Counted from the stretch's first letter, positions 1 to 12,989 are shown. The stretch: 64,000 nucleotides of DNA from Sphingomonas aerophila (GCF_014199305.1 NZ_JACIJK010000002.1:186001-250000), one strand, 5' to 3'. The notes: generated from the letters alone by a model not told the origin. Program-made: numbers and translations.

Positions 1-481
<481 letters not shown>

Positions 482-530
482 CTACTGTGCCAGGCTTTCC
501 CCGGCAATCGTTGTGCGCTTTCAGGCGCAG

Positions 531-555
531 GGAACCGTGCCAGCCGCGGCATGTT
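531..555 (+). promoter_or_regulatory. EcfG-type general stress promoter
   Basis: GGAAC at 531-535 is followed by a 17-bp spacer and GTT at 553-555. This matches the alphaproteobacterial EcfG (general stress response sigma) consensus GGAAC-N16/17-(C)GTT, except for the optional C before GTT. It ends 29 bp before the ATG of the first gene of the small-protein cluster. The same arrangement recurs at 17987-18011. The assignment is by motif only. Confidence 0.65.
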
Positions 556-584
556 GAACGGGCGACCACGAAAGGGTTTGGGAC

Positions 585-1157
585 ATGGCTGATAACGACG
601 CGAAACCGATGACCGACGCCGACATCGACACGCCGCCGGCGACCACCGAGTTCGCCCCGGCCGAGCCGCTGAAGGACGCCGGCGTGGAATTCGAGGCCGC
701 CGACTCCGGCACACAAGGTTCTACAAGTTCGCAGGGCGGCGCAGGCGAGGGTACCGCCACCAAGGCGACCCAGGCGATCAAGGAAGGTGCAACAAAGCTT
801 CAGGGCCAGGCCACCGACAAGCTTCGCGCTTATGCCCAGGACGGCCAGTCGCGCGCTGGCGGCGCCCTCGATCAGCTGGCGCAGCTGCTGAACGACGCGG
901 CGCACCAGGTCGATAACAAGCTCGGCGCACAATATGGCGATTACGCCCGTCAGGCCGCGGGCACCGTGTCCGGCTTTTCCGATACGGTGAAGGCAAAGGA
1001 CGTCGACGAGCTATTCGAGGAAGCGCGCGGTTTTGTGCGCAAGAGCCGCGGCGTCGCGATCGGCGCAGCGGCAGCGCTCGGCTTTGTCGTCGCTCGGCTG
1101 GTCCAGTCCGGCTTGGACGCCGAGCGCGGCCGGACGGCCAGCAACGACGAGGTCTGA
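585..1157 (+). CDS. YqjD/DUF883-like helical protein with C-terminal membrane segment
   Basis: A 190-aa protein of unknown activity. The first 60 residues are acidic and low in complexity. Residues 60-140 are Ala/Gln-rich and predicted helical or coiled. Near 155-175 lies a short glycine/alanine-rich hydrophobic segment ('GVAIGAAAALGFVVARLV'), the layout of E. coli YqjD/ElaB/DUF883 proteins that tether to the inner membrane and bind ribosomes under stress. Sequence identity to those cannot be judged here. It is first in a five-gene run, directly behind an EcfG-type promoter, and a GAAAGGG ribosome site precedes the ATG. A stress role is inference from context. Confidence 0.72.
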   Translation: MADNDAKPMTDADIDTPPATTEFAPAEPLKDAGVEFEAADSGTQGSTSSQGGAGEGTATKATQAIKEGATKLQGQATDKLRAYAQDGQSRAGGALDQLAQLLNDAAHQVDNKLGAQYGDYARQAAGTVSGFSDTVKAKDVDELFEEARGFVRKSRGVAIGAAAALGFVVARLVQSGLDAERGRTASNDEV

Positions 1158-1158
1158 T

Positions 1159-1521
1159 ATGCTCGATCCGTCGCCCCGAACGGGTGACTTCGGCGGCGTT
1201 GCGCCCGACGAAGAGGAAAGCGTCGGCACGCTGATTTCTCGCCTCGTCTCCGAAGGGCGTTCGCTGGCTCAGGCCGAGTTGACGCTCGTCAGGGCGAAGG
1301 CAGGCGAACGCGTTGGGGCATACCGCAGCGCCGCGATCTTCTTTGGCGCGGCGGGTCTTCTCGCCCTGGCGGCGTTGATCGCGCTGCTGGTGGGATTGGA
1401 GTTGACCTTGGCACCGTTGGTGGGACCAGGTGGCGCGACCGCGATGGTGGTGTTGGTCACGCTCGTCATCGCAGCTGTGCTCGCCTTGATCGGCAAGCGC
1501 AGCCTGGCCCCGAGGAGCTGA
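1159..1521 (+). CDS. phage-holin-superfamily / YqjE-like membrane protein
   Basis: A 120-aa protein with a soluble N-terminus and two hydrophobic segments (about residues 58-82 and 90-112) in a helical-hairpin layout. The pattern 'GTLISRLVSEGRSLAQAELTLVRAK' just before the membrane part is typical of the Holin-X/YqjE (PF07332, DUF1469) family; despite the name these are chromosomal membrane proteins, not lysis genes. The ATG follows the previous stop by one base, so translation is probably coupled. I chose this ATG rather than an upstream in-frame one at 1033, which would overlap the previous gene by over 120 bases. The YqjD-YqjE order matches enterobacterial yqjCDEK loci. Confidence 0.8.
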   Translation: MLDPSPRTGDFGGVAPDEEESVGTLISRLVSEGRSLAQAELTLVRAKAGERVGAYRSAAIFFGAAGLLALAALIALLVGLELTLAPLVGPGGATAMVVLVTLVIAAVLALIGKRSLAPRS

Positions 1522-1524
1522 GGC

Positions 1525-1827
1525 ATGGCGACGAACCCCGATCCCGCCGCCCAGATTGCCGCGGCCGAGCACGACGCGACCATCGCGCGTGAACGCCTGT
1601 CACGGACGGTGGCGCAGTTGCAGGACCGGCTTAGCCCGAAGCAGATCGCACGCCGGGCGGTTCGCGATGCTGGCGACCGCAGCACCGCGGCCGTGGACAC
1701 GGCACGCCGCAATCCGGGTACCGCCGCCGGGCTTGTGGCCTGTGCGGGCCTGTTTCTGGCCCGTCACCGGATCGCCTCGCTGTTCCGGCGCAGGCGGCCC
1801 AAACAGTCCGTCAACAAAACCGCTTAG
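1525..1827 (+). CDS. DUF3618 family protein
   Basis: A 100-aa protein. Residues 10-45 form the DUF3618 signature: an acidic N-terminus, then 'RERLSRTVAQLQDRLSPKQI'. A single short hydrophobic segment follows (about 70-85, 'GTAAGLVACAGLFLARHRI') and a very basic tail 'SLFRRRRPKQSVNK' that should stay in the cytoplasm. No enzymatic motif is visible. It starts three bases after the preceding stop, so it is part of the same transcript. DUF3618 genes commonly accompany YqjD/YqjE-like genes in alphaproteobacteria (recalled, not checked). The function is unknown. Confidence 0.8.
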   Translation: MATNPDPAAQIAAAEHDATIARERLSRTVAQLQDRLSPKQIARRAVRDAGDRSTAAVDTARRNPGTAAGLVACAGLFLARHRIASLFRRRRPKQSVNKTA

Positions 1828-1853
1828 ACGCTCCGCACGAGAGGACTCTCAGA

Positions 1854-2255
1854 ATGGCTCAGAACAACAACAACAAGCAGGCCCATGAAGCAGAGCATGG
1901 CCGCCTTCATAATGCGCGCGACGCGGCGAGCGACGTTGCGCACCGCGCGGCCAAGAGCATCGATTCCAACCCGCTGGGCGTACTCGTCGGCGGCCTTGCG
2001 GTCGGCGCTCTTGCTGGCGCGCTGATCCCCCGTTCGGATCGCGAGAAGGAATTGCTCGCGCCGCTCGGGGCCCAGCTCGGCAGCCGCGCGCGGACTGCCA
2101 TCGAGACCGCCAAGACTGCCGGCATGGACGAGTTGAGCAATCGCGGCCTCACCCGCGACGGCGTACGCGACCAAGCCCGAGGGCTGTTCGAAGGTGTGGC
2201 AAAGGCGCTGTCGACGGCCGGCACGGCGGCGGCACAGTCGGCAAAGAACGGCTAA
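1854..2255 (+). CDS. hypothetical protein with one glycine-rich membrane segment
   Basis: A 133-aa protein not recognised by name. It begins with a polar Asn/His-rich stretch, then has an amphipathic helix to residue 40 and a glycine-zipper-like hydrophobic segment at about 43-62 ('LGVLVGGLAVGALAGALIPR'). The remainder is charged and helical, ending in an Ala-rich tail. This is the architecture of YtxH/DUF883-type stress proteins. The ATG has GAGAGGA about ten bases upstream. It lies 26 bases after the DUF3618 gene and is probably the fourth member of the same operon. Confidence 0.7.
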   Translation: MAQNNNNKQAHEAEHGRLHNARDAASDVAHRAAKSIDSNPLGVLVGGLAVGALAGALIPRSDREKELLAPLGAQLGSRARTAIETAKTAGMDELSNRGLTRDGVRDQARGLFEGVAKALSTAGTAAAQSAKNG

Positions 2256-2317
2256 GGCTTCAAACGGCCGCCGACAGGCAGTAGGGCCGCTCGCGACTCC
2301 CGTACGGAACCGCACTC

Positions 2318-2545
2318 ATGAGCAAGCTCCACCTCGTCTTCGGCGGCCGCGTCCGCGACCCCCGGACCCTCGATTTCATCGATCCGTCAAACCTCGACGT
2401 GGTCGGTATCTTCCCTGACTACTCCAGCGCGGAAAAGGCTTGGCGCGCGGCTGCCCAGCGCACCGTCGACGACGCAGAAATGCGGTTCGTCGTGGTGCAC
2501 CTGCACCGGCTGCTCGAACCAAACATTACGCCGACCGCTGAGTAA
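2318..2545 (+). CDS. DUF4170 family protein
   Basis: A 75-aa soluble protein with the DUF4170 pattern: a short beta-strand start, 'DFIDPSNLDVVGIFPDYSSAEKAW' in the first half (residue ranges about 20-45), then 'MRFVVVHLHRLLEP' near the end. Members are small alphaproteobacterial proteins of unknown function. It follows the previous gene by 62 bases, so it may be the last cistron of the stress cluster or have its own promoter. It converges with the rhomboid gene, with only 20 bases between the stops and no obvious terminator. Confidence 0.85.
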   Translation: MSKLHLVFGGRVRDPRTLDFIDPSNLDVVGIFPDYSSAEKAWRAAAQRTVDDAEMRFVVVHLHRLLEPNITPTAE

Positions 2546-2565
2546 TCTGTCGCTCGGCGGGCCGT

Positions 2566-3201
2566 TCAGGCGGCTCGCCAGCGCCACAGCAGCACTGGAC
2601 GGGTCAGCAGCAGGCCGGCGACGAAGCCGCCGACATGCGCGCCGATCGCCACGCTGGTGCCGCCCATGCCGGCTAACCCGATCAGGACCTGGATACCCAC
2701 CCACGCTGCGGCCAGCCACAGCACATGGACGATTCGCGCCGGTATTGGTCCGATCGCGCGAGCCTGCGTCCTTCCATACAACAGCGCATAGCTCGCCAAC
2801 CATGCAGAGATGGCTCCGCTGGCCCCGATCATCGGCACCGCGGATTCGGGTGACAACCCCCACTGCCCGGCGGCGGCCGCGTAGGCGCCGACCAGGTAAA
2901 TCAGGACCGCCCCACCCCACCCAAGTGCCCGCTCCGTCTTCTGCCCGCAAAAGACCAGCACGACGAGGTTGAGCGCCAGGTGCGCAACGCCGGCATGGAT
3001 CAGCGTCGCCCCGAGCGGCGTCAACCAGCTCGGCAGCAGGAACAGGTGATCCGCCGGGATGACGACCGACGACCAGCGTAACGGGATAAAGCCAGCGCCG
3101 ATCGCGGCGTCGGCTACCGAACCGGAAAGCAGCAACAGCGCCGACGTCAGCAGCGTCACGCCCGCGATCACCGCGGTCGCGGGCGTATCCCGCCAGCGCA
3201 T
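2566..3201 (-). CDS. rhomboid family intramembrane serine protease
   Basis: A 211-aa polytopic protein with about six hydrophobic segments. The catalytic serine motif GxSG is present as 'IGASGAISAW' (about residue 128) and the histidine partner as 'IGAHVGGFVAG' in the last helix (about 188). 'HAGVAHLALNLVVL' near 70 corresponds to the conserved HxxxxHxxxN of segment 2. Rhomboids cleave transmembrane substrates within the bilayer; this one's substrate is unknown. The start lies five bases after the greA stop, so it is read as the distal gene of carA-carB-greA. Its size and core fit the minimal bacterial form without an extra domain. Confidence 0.93.
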   Translation of the reverse strand: MRWRDTPATAVIAGVTLLTSALLLLSGSVADAAIGAGFIPLRWSSVVIPADHLFLLPSWLTPLGATLIHAGVAHLALNLVVLVFCGQKTERALGWGGAVLIYLVGAYAAAAGQWGLSPESAVPMIGASGAISAWLASYALLYGRTQARAIGPIPARIVHVLWLAAAWVGIQVLIGLAGMGGTSVAIGAHVGGFVAGLLLTRPVLLWRWRAA

Positions 3202-3206
3202 GCCGG

Positions 3207-3683
3207 TCAGATAAAGTCGATCTTGGACACGACGTAATAGCGATCGCCCGCTGGGACCGAGACTTCGACCTCGTCGTCCACCTTGCGCCCGATCAGAGCA
3301 CGGCCGAGCGGCGAGTTGTAGCTGATCCGGCCGGTCTTGGCGTTAGCCTCAGTCTGGCCGACAATCTGGTAACGGATCGACTTTTCGTCCTCGTCAAGCA
3401 AGGTCACGGTCGCGCCGAACACGATCTTGTCGCCAGATAGATCCTTTGGATCGATGATCTGGGCGCGGCTCAGCTTATCCTCGATGTCGGCGATCGACGC
3501 CTCGATCTGTCCCTGCCGCTCCTTGGCTGCATGGTACTCGGCGTTCTCGGACAGGTCGCCATGGGCACGCGCTTCCTCGATCGCGTCGACGATCTGCGGC
3601 CGTTCTTCTTTCAGACGCTTCAGATCCTGGTTGAGCTTTTCATAGCCCTCCTGGAGCATCGGCATCTTTTCGACGGTCGCCAT
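3207..3683 (-). CDS. greA: transcription elongation factor GreA
   Basis: A 158-aa protein, the usual length. An N-terminal coiled-coil finger (residues 8-75) carries the tip acidic residues in '[17 protein letters not shown]', which hold the catalytic Mg2+ when GreA enters the RNA polymerase secondary channel to stimulate cleavage of backtracked RNA. A C-terminal FKBP-like domain includes '[20 protein letters not shown]'. It lies 74 bases downstream of carB on the same strand; carB-greA adjacency is common in alphaproteobacteria. Identification is secure. Confidence 0.98.
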   Translation of the reverse strand: MATVEKMPMLQEGYEKLNQDLKRLKEERPQIVDAIEEARAHGDLSENAEYHAAKERQGQIEASIADIEDKLSRAQIIDPKDLSGDKIVFGATVTLLDEDEKSIRYQIVGQTEANAKTGRISYNSPLGRALIGRKVDDEVEVSVPAGDRYYVVSKIDFI

Positions 3684-3757
3684 AGTCTAACACCCCAAAT
3701 AATCACATCCCACGCGACCGTTGCCGATCGCCCGCACCTCATCTGTTCATGTCGGGA

Positions 3758-7093
<3,336 letters not shown>

Positions 7094-7103
7094 TGTGGTC
7101 CGA

Positions 7104-7181
7104 TCAGCCCTTTGGCCGCTTGAAGATTAGGATGACGCCGCTGGCCGCGACCATGGTTGCTTTCGGAGGCGCCAAGCTCAT
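7104..7181 (-). CDS. possible 25-aa ORF between carA and carB
   Basis: The carA stop (TGA, 7180-7178) overlaps an ATG at 7181 as ATGA. That ATG opens a 25-codon frame that stops at 7104, eleven bases before carB. The peptide is '[16 protein letters not shown]' followed by 'ILIFKRPKG': basic with a short hydrophobic middle. The tight coupling and complete filling of the carA-carB gap suggest it may be translated, perhaps as a coupling or leader peptide. So short a frame could also arise by chance. There is no family assignment. Confidence 0.3.
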   Translation of the reverse strand: MSLAPPKATMVAASGVILIFKRPKG

Positions 7182-8350
7182 CGTGACTGGTCCAACATCC
7201 CCACGAACCGCTCGAAAAGGTACAAGCTATCCTGCGGCCCGGGGCTCGCCTCGGGATGGTACTGGACGCTGAACGCCGGCCTATCGTCCAGCGCGATGCC
7301 CGCGTTCGATCCGTCGAACAGCGAAACATGGGTCTCACGCGCGTTAGGCGGCAGCGTGTCCCGCTCTACTGAGAAACCGTGGTTCATGCTGGTGATCTCG
7401 ACCACGCCATCCTCCAGCCGCTTCACCGGATGGTTCGCGCCGCGATGGCCCTGGAACATCTTGGTCGTCTTTGCTCCGACCGCGAGGCCCAGCAACTGGT
7501 GGCCAAGGCAGATGCCGAACAGCGGCTTGCCTGAATCGAGCATCTTCTGGATTACCGGCACCGCATACTCGCCGGTCGCCGCCGGATCGCCCGGACCGTT
7601 GGACAGAAAGTAACCGTCCGGCGCCAGCGCCTCGATTTCGTCAAACGAGGTCGCGGCCGGCACCACCGTCACCTTTGCGCCCGCGAGCGCCAGGTTGCGG
7701 AAGATGTTGCGCTTGGACCCGTAGTCGACCGCCACCACGTGTGGCTTGTCGGCGCCCTCGTCATGCGCGCCATAACCGAAGCCCAGCCGCCAGATGCCGC
7801 CCTCCCAGCCGTAATGGGTCGCGGTAGAGACTTCCTTGGCGAGGTCCATGCCCTCCAGCCCCGGCCAGCCGCGCGCCAATCCCAGCAGCGAGTCGATGTT
7901 GAACACGCCGTCCCTGGAATGGGCGATCACCCCGTTGGGCGCGCCGCCGGTGCGAATGCGGCGGGTCAGCGCGCGGGTGTCGATGCCCGAAAGGCCGATG
8001 CGGCGGTGGCGCCTCATCCACCCATCGAGGTTTTCGACCGCGCGGAAGTTAGACGGCTGGGTCACGTCTTCCCGCACGATCATGCCAAGCGCGTGCGGCA
8101 TGTCGGCTTCGACATCGTCAGGGTTCGCCCCGACATTGCCGATATGGGGGAAGGTAAAGGTGATGATCTGACCGGCGAAGCTCGGGTCAGTCATGATCTC
8201 CTGATAACCAGTCATCGCCGTGTGGAAGCACACCTCACCGACAGCCTGGCCTTCAGCGCCGAAGCCATGGCCCCAGGCAATTTCGCCGTTGGCGAGGACC
8301 AGCACGCCCGTGGCTCCGTTCGGCGCGCGTGTGTTGGTGGCGTCGGCCAT
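7178..8350 (-). CDS. carA: carbamoyl-phosphate synthase small subunit
   Basis: A 390-aa glutaminase subunit that supplies ammonia to CarB through an inter-subunit tunnel. The N-terminal CPSase small-chain domain includes 'MTGYQEIMTDPSFAGQIITF'. The C-terminal class I amidotransferase domain has the nucleophile cysteine in 'FGICLGHQLLGLA' and the His-Glu pair in 'QYHPEASPGP'. It is first in carA-carB-greA-rhomboid. The 143-base region to the divergent yqeY gene must hold its promoter. I see no clear pyrimidine-responsive hairpin there. Confidence 0.98.
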   Translation of the reverse strand: MADATNTRAPNGATGVLVLANGEIAWGHGFGAEGQAVGEVCFHTAMTGYQEIMTDPSFAGQIITFTFPHIGNVGANPDDVEADMPHALGMIVREDVTQPSNFRAVENLDGWMRRHRRIGLSGIDTRALTRRIRTGGAPNGVIAHSRDGVFNIDSLLGLARGWPGLEGMDLAKEVSTATHYGWEGGIWRLGFGYGAHDEGADKPHVVAVDYGSKRNIFRNLALAGAKVTVVPAATSFDEIEALAPDGYFLSNGPGDPAATGEYAVPVIQKMLDSGKPLFGICLGHQLLGLAVGAKTTKMFQGHRGANHPVKRLEDGVVEITSMNHGFSVERDTLPPNARETHVSLFDGSNAGIALDDRPAFSVQYHPEASPGPQDSLYLFERFVGMLDQSR

Positions 8351-8493
8351 GATCGGGCAGGCACTCCGTGAAAAGCTGGCGATGTCGCTAAGCCCCGCCG
8401 GCTAGAGAACCCCAGGTCCGGCGTCAACCGCCGCATGGCCCCAAGCCCGCTGGCACCGTTTCCGCTTCGCAAGAACCGGCGTAAGAGGCACAC

Positions 8494-8946
8494 ATGATTC
8501 GAGACGATATCAAGCAAGCCCAGATCGCCGCCATGAAGGCCGGCGACAAGGATACCCGCGCCGCCGTGAGCCTGATCCAGGCAGCGATCAAGAATCGTGA
8601 CATCGAGGTTCGAACCGGCACCGCTCCTATCGACGACGATGCCCTGGTCGTCGAGGTGTTGCAGAAGATGGTTAAACAGCGTCGCGAGTCGATCACCATG
8701 TACCGCCAGGGCGGCCGAGAGGAACTGGCGGCGGCAGAGGAGAAGGAGGTCGCCGTAATCGAGCGCTTCCTCCCCGCCCAGCTTTCTGAGGACGACACCC
8801 GCGCCGCCATCGAGGCGATCAAGGCAGACCTTGGCGCAACCGGCATGAAGGACATGGGCCGCGTCATGGCCGAACTGAAGGCTCGCCATGCGTCCAGCCT
8901 CGACATGAGCAAGGCAAGCGGGCTGGTGAAGGCCGCGCTGAGCTGA
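8494..8946 (+). CDS. GatB/YqeY domain protein
   Basis: A 150-aa protein covering the whole YqeY fold: 'MIRDDIKQAQIAAMKAGDK' at the start, 'FLPAQLSEDD' near 90 and a C-terminal helical region 'MGRVMAELKARHASSLDMSK'. YqeY is related to the tRNA-binding tail of GatB and is thought to interact with tRNA or aminoacyl-tRNA amidation; its exact role is unknown. It lies just upstream of dnaG and rpoD, a common location in alphaproteobacteria. The start is the ATG that gives the standard N-terminus. Confidence 0.93.
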   Translation: MIRDDIKQAQIAAMKAGDKDTRAAVSLIQAAIKNRDIEVRTGTAPIDDDALVVEVLQKMVKQRRESITMYRQGGREELAAAEEKEVAVIERFLPAQLSEDDTRAAIEAIKADLGATGMKDMGRVMAELKARHASSLDMSKASGLVKAALS

Positions 8947-8969
8947 TTATTCATACGGTGAGAAGAACC

Positions 8970-8993
8970 TGCCCCGGCGCTTGCGTCGGGGCA
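8970..8993 (+). terminator. GC-rich hairpin between yqeY and dnaG
   Basis: Arms of ten bases (8970-8979 and 8984-8993) pair completely, with one G-U wobble, around the tetraloop CTTG. There is no U-run after it, so it is not a textbook intrinsic terminator. It could end or stabilise yqeY RNA. A hairpin with a similar CCCCGGC/GCCGGGG core lies between nuoI and nuoJ (57592-57611). Confidence 0.5.
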
Positions 8994-9015
8994 CCCGCTT
9001 GACGCATTAGGCTGT

Positions 9016-9021
9016 TATACT
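9016..9021 (+). promoter_or_regulatory. TATACT -10-like box immediately before dnaG start
   Basis: TATACT ends seven bases before the GTG start of dnaG. If it acts as a -10 element, transcription would begin at about 9028 and give a nearly leaderless dnaG mRNA. This agrees with the absence of any Shine-Dalgarno-like sequence before the GTG. No -35 element sits at a 16-18 bp spacing (TTGACG at 8999-9004 is only 11 bp away), so the call is tentative. Confidence 0.35.
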
Positions 9022-9028
9022 CGCGCAA

Positions 9029-10918
9029 GTGAGTCTTACCCCCGCCTTTCTCGATGAGTTGCGCTCTCGTACTTCGCTGTCCGCGCTGATCGGGAAGACG
9101 ACCAAGCTTGCCCGGGCCGGGCGCGAGATGCGCGGCTGCTGCCCGTTCCACAACGAAAAGACGCCGTCCTTCTACGTCAACGACGACAAGGGCTTCTACC
9201 ATTGCTTCGGCTGCTCGGCGCATGGCGATGCCATCCGCTGGATGACCGATCAGCGTGGCCTGCCGTTCATCGACGCAGTCAAGGAACTGGCCCAGGCCGC
9301 TGGTCTGGAGATGCCCGCACAGGACCGCCAGTCTGCCCAGAAGGCGGAGAAGCAGAAGGGGCTGCACGAGGCGATGGCCGACGCCGCCGCCTTCTTCTCC
9401 GAGCAGTTGAACGGCATCGCTGGCGCGGAAGCGCGCGCCCTTCTGGAAAAGCGTGGCATTAAGCCCGAGACTGCCCGGACGTTCGGCTTCGGCTTTGCGC
9501 CCGACTCGCGCGGGCAGCTGAAAGCCAAGCTGAAGGATTATGGCGACCCGCTGCTGGTGGAGGCGGGATTGCTGATCCAGGTCGAGGGGAAAGATCCTTA
9601 TGACCGGTTTCGTGGCCGCCTGATCATCCCGATCCGGGACGCGCGCGGCCGGGTAATCGCGTTCGGCGGCCGCATCATCGGCCAGGGCGAGCCCAAATAC
9701 CTTAATTCGCCGGACACCCCGCTCTTCGACAAGGGCCGTACGCTCTACAATCTTGACCGCGCCGCCCCTGCCGCTCGCAAAAAGGCACGGGTCGTGGTGG
9801 TTGAAGGCTATCTCGACGTGGTTGCGCTTGCACAGGCCGGCATCCCTGAGGCGGTTGCACCACTCGGCACCGCCCTGACCGAGGGACAGTTGGAACTGCT
9901 CTGGCGGCTGGTCGACGTGCCGGTCGTCTGCCTGGACGGGGACGCAGCGGGGCAGAAAGCAGCTTTGCGCGCGGCGCACCGCGCCCTGCCCATGCTCCAG
10001 CCGGGCCGCAGCCTCTCCTTTGTCACCCTGCCCGAGGGACAGGATCCCGACGACCTGGTCCGTGCCAAGGGGGCAAGCGCGATGGAGGCGCTGCTCGCCA
10101 GTCCCAAGCCGCTGGTGGACCTGTTGTGGGAACATGAGCTCGCGGCCGAGCCGCTCGGCACGCCCGAAGAGCGCGCGGGGCTGAAGAGCCGGCTGGGTGA
10201 GCTTGCAGCGACGGTCGGCGATTCCTCCGTCCGCTCCGAATACCAGGCGGAGTTCCGGCGCCGCTACGAAGCACAATTCGCGCCGCAGCGTCGCCCGTTC
10301 GTTCCTTTTGAGAAACGCCCTGCCGGAAAGCGGCCCTTCAAGGGCGGTTGGCAGCCCCCGGCCCCAGTGACCGATGATGCCAAGAAAGTTCGCGCCGCCG
10401 GCATCGATCGCGTGCTCGCCAAGGCTGTGCTCGCCGGCCTGATCCGCCATCCGGCGGAGATCGCGCGGCACATGGAGGTGCTCGGATCGCTTCGCATGGC
10501 GGAGGGAGCACTCGGCCGATTGTTCGAAGCGGTGGTCGATCTGGCGCTGGAGGATCAAGCGCTTGATAGCACGCGCCTTGTCACCATATTGGCACGGTCC
10601 GGTTTCGAAGGGGTCGCTGGTGACCTTCTTAGGGCCGACACCATGCCCTATTCGTTCACTCAACGGTTGGCAGATACGGACAGAGCTCAAGCCGATCTTG
10701 ACGAAGCGATCGCTATCCTGGTCGCCCGGCCTGAGGTCGACGCCCAGCTCGCCGAGGCAACCTCGGCAATGCAGGCGCGCTTCACCGACGAAGCGTTTGA
10801 ACGACAAGTGGCGTTGGTGAGGGAGAAGCAGGCGTTGGAGCTTCGACTTGCAAATCTGGTGCAGTCGAACGAAGACGCCCGGGCCCTGAATGCCGAGATT
10901 AAACCCGAGGGAAATTAA
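9029..10918 (+). CDS. dnaG: DNA primase
   Basis: A 629-aa primase that makes RNA primers at the replication fork. Domains in order: the CHC2 zinc finger ('[12 protein letters not shown]', then '[13 protein letters not shown]', residues about 37-70), the RNA-polymerase core with TOPRIM motifs ('[15 protein letters not shown]' and '[10 protein letters not shown]', about 255-315), and a C-terminal helicase-interacting region. The GTG is the first possible start: a stop lies in frame seven codons upstream, and translation from it gives the family N-terminus '[16 protein letters not shown]'. It has no ribosome-binding sequence (see the -10-like box). Its stop overlaps the rpoD start by one base. 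Confidence 0.98.
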   Translation: MSLTPAFLDELRSRTSLSALIGKTTKLARAGREMRGCCPFHNEKTPSFYVNDDKGFYHCFGCSAHGDAIRWMTDQRGLPFIDAVKELAQAAGLEMPAQDRQSAQKAEKQKGLHEAMADAAAFFSEQLNGIAGAEARALLEKRGIKPETARTFGFGFAPDSRGQLKAKLKDYGDPLLVEAGLLIQVEGKDPYDRFRGRLIIPIRDARGRVIAFGGRIIGQGEPKYLNSPDTPLFDKGRTLYNLDRAAPAARKKARVVVVEGYLDVVALAQAGIPEAVAPLGTALTEGQLELLWRLVDVPVVCLDGDAAGQKAALRAAHRALPMLQPGRSLSFVTLPEGQDPDDLVRAKGASAMEALLASPKPLVDLLWEHELAAEPLGTPEERAGLKSRLGELAATVGDSSVRSEYQAEFRRRYEAQFAPQRRPFVPFEKRPAGKRPFKGGWQPPAPVTDDAKKVRAAGIDRVLAKAVLAGLIRHPAEIARHMEVLGSLRMAEGALGRLFEAVVDLALEDQALDSTRLVTILARSGFEGVAGDLLRADTMPYSFTQRLADTDRAQADLDEAIAILVARPEVDAQLAEATSAMQARFTDEAFERQVALVREKQALELRLANLVQSNEDARALNAEIKPEGN

Positions 10919-12954
10919 TGGCGAAGGCTAATGGTGCCGCAAGTGAGGATGTGATCGAAGGGGGCGACGCGCCGCTTATCGATCTCAACGACGCCTCGGT
11001 GAAGAAGTTGATCGCTCGCGCCAAGAAGCGCGGGTACATCACTGTTGACCAGTTGAACGAGATGGTCCCGCAGGACCAGTTCACGACCGATCAGATCGAA
11101 GACATCATGTCGGCGCTCAACGAGATGGGCGTCAACATCGTCGAGAACGAAGAGGCGGGCGAGGACGGCGAGCCCGAGGTTCGCGCGGACGATGACGATG
11201 AGGCGGAAACGCCCGAAGGCGGCGATGGCGAGGCCGCGCCTGCGCTTGCGACCGCGAAGAAGGAAACGGTTGATCGCACCGACGATCCCGTCCGCATGTA
11301 CCTGCGCGAGATGGGGGCCGTGGAGCTTCTGTCGCGCGAAGGCGAGATCGCGATTGCGAAGCGGATCGAGGCTGGCCGGGATACCATGATCCTGGGCCTG
11401 TGCGAGTCCCCCATCACCTTCAACGCCATCATCGACTGGTCGACCGCGCTCAACGAAGGCACGATGCAGCTGCGCGAGATCCTGGATCTTGACGCCATGC
11501 TGTCCAAGGGTCCGTCGGCCGAGCAGGTCGAGGGCGCCGAAGACGACACGGGCGAGATCAGCGAGAGTGCCGCGGGCCCGTCGTTCAAGGAAGAGGAAGA
11601 CGTCAAGGAAGAGGCTTCGGCCGATGACGACGACGACTTGACCGAGCGCCGCACGCCGCGTCCGTCGGACGACGAGGAAGAGGACAACACCCTTTCCCTT
11701 GCCCAGATGGAAGAACAGCTGAAGCCACAGGCGCTTGAGCGGTTCGCCAACATCACCGCGCTCTACAAGAAGTTCTCCAAGGTTCAGCAGTCGCGCCTCG
11801 ACGCGATGGCGAATGGCAGCGACCTGTCCGCGACGGATGAGAAGAAGTACCAGAAGCTGCGCGAGGAGCTGACGGCCGAGGTCGAAAGCGTCCAGTTCCA
11901 CAACGCCAAGATCGAGTACCTGGTTGACCAGCTTTATGCGTTCAACAAGCGCCTGACCGCGCTGGGTGGCCAGATGCTGCGCCTGGCGGAGCGTCACAAG
12001 GTCGCGCGTGCGGACTTCCTCAACCGCTATGTCGGTCACGAGCTGGACGACACCTGGCTCACCACGGTGGCGAAGGTCGACAAGAAGTGGGCGAAGTTCG
12101 CGACCGAAGAGGGAGCGGCGGTTGACCGCATCCGCACGGAAATCGGCGAAATCGCACAGCAGACCGGCATGGCGCTGGTCGAGTTCCGCCGTATCGTCAA
12201 CATGGTGCAGAAGGGCGAGCGCGAGGCGCGTATCGCCAAGAAGGAAATGGTCGAGGCGAACCTGCGCCTCGTGATCTCGATCGCCAAGAAGTACACGAAC
12301 CGCGGCCTTCAGTTCCTGGATCTGATCCAGGAGGGCAATATCGGCCTGATGAAGGCTGTGGATAAGTTCGAATACCGTCGCGGCTACAAGTTCAGCACCT
12401 ATGCCACTTGGTGGATCCGGCAGGCGATCACCCGCTCCATCGCGGATCAAGCGCGCACCATCCGCATCCCGGTCCACATGATCGAGACGATTAACAAGCT
12501 GGTCCGCACCAGCCGTCAGTTCCTTCACGAGCAGGGCCGCGAACCTACGCCCGAGGAGATGGCGGAGCGCCTGAGCATGCCGCTCGAAAAGGTGCGCAAG
12601 GTGATGAAGATCGCGAAGGAGCCGATCTCCCTCGAAACGCCGATCGGCGACGAGGAAGACAGCCACCTGGGCGACTTCATCGAGGACAAGAACGCGGTCA
12701 TCCCCGTCGATGCCGCGATCCAGGCAAACCTGAAGGAAACGGTGACCCGCGTCCTTGCCAGCCTGACGCCGCGTGAGGAGCGCGTGCTGCGCATGCGTTT
12801 TGGCATCGGCATGAACACCGACCACACGCTGGAGGAGGTCGGGCAGCAGTTCTCCGTCACCCGCGAGCGTATTCGTCAGATCGAGGCAAAGGCGCTGCGC
12901 AAGCTCAAGCACCCGAGCCGCAGCCGCAAGATGCGCTCCTTCCTCGATCAATAA
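10918..12954 (+). CDS. rpoD: RNA polymerase primary sigma factor RpoD (sigma-70)
   Basis: A 678-aa housekeeping sigma factor. Region 1.1 is at the N-terminus. The core regions are clear: 2.1-2.4 with '[20 protein letters not shown]' and '[16 protein letters not shown]', region 3 following '[13 protein letters not shown]', and 4.2 with '[20 protein letters not shown]'. Between regions 1.2 and 2 is a large non-conserved insert whose residues about 224-261 are almost entirely Asp/Glu, as in other proteobacterial RpoDs. It begins in the TAATG overlap with dnaG, so the two are translationally coupled; rpsU, present in the enterobacterial operon, is absent. A strong terminator hairpin follows. Confidence 0.99.
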   Translation: MAKANGAASEDVIEGGDAPLIDLNDASVKKLIARAKKRGYITVDQLNEMVPQDQFTTDQIEDIMSALNEMGVNIVENEEAGEDGEPEVRADDDDEAETPEGGDGEAAPALATAKKETVDRTDDPVRMYLREMGAVELLSREGEIAIAKRIEAGRDTMILGLCESPITFNAIIDWSTALNEGTMQLREILDLDAMLSKGPSAEQVEGAEDDTGEISESAAGPSFKEEEDVKEEASADDDDDLTERRTPRPSDDEEEDNTLSLAQMEEQLKPQALERFANITALYKKFSKVQQSRLDAMANGSDLSATDEKKYQKLREELTAEVESVQFHNAKIEYLVDQLYAFNKRLTALGGQMLRLAERHKVARADFLNRYVGHELDDTWLTTVAKVDKKWAKFATEEGAAVDRIRTEIGEIAQQTGMALVEFRRIVNMVQKGEREARIAKKEMVEANLRLVISIAKKYTNRGLQFLDLIQEGNIGLMKAVDKFEYRRGYKFSTYATWWIRQAITRSIADQARTIRIPVHMIETINKLVRTSRQFLHEQGREPTPEEMAERLSMPLEKVRKVMKIAKEPISLETPIGDEEDSHLGDFIEDKNAVIPVDAAIQANLKETVTRVLASLTPREERVLRMRFGIGMNTDHTLEEVGQQFSVTRERIRQIEAKALRKLKHPSRSRKMRSFLDQ

Positions 12955-12989
12955 GGTCTGGGCGGCACCGCCCCTGAGGCACTGAACAA

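Noticed and set aside
8951..10807. 618-codon minus-strand frame opposite dnaG
   Set aside because: It is antisense to a certain gene, with low-complexity translation and no ribosome site.
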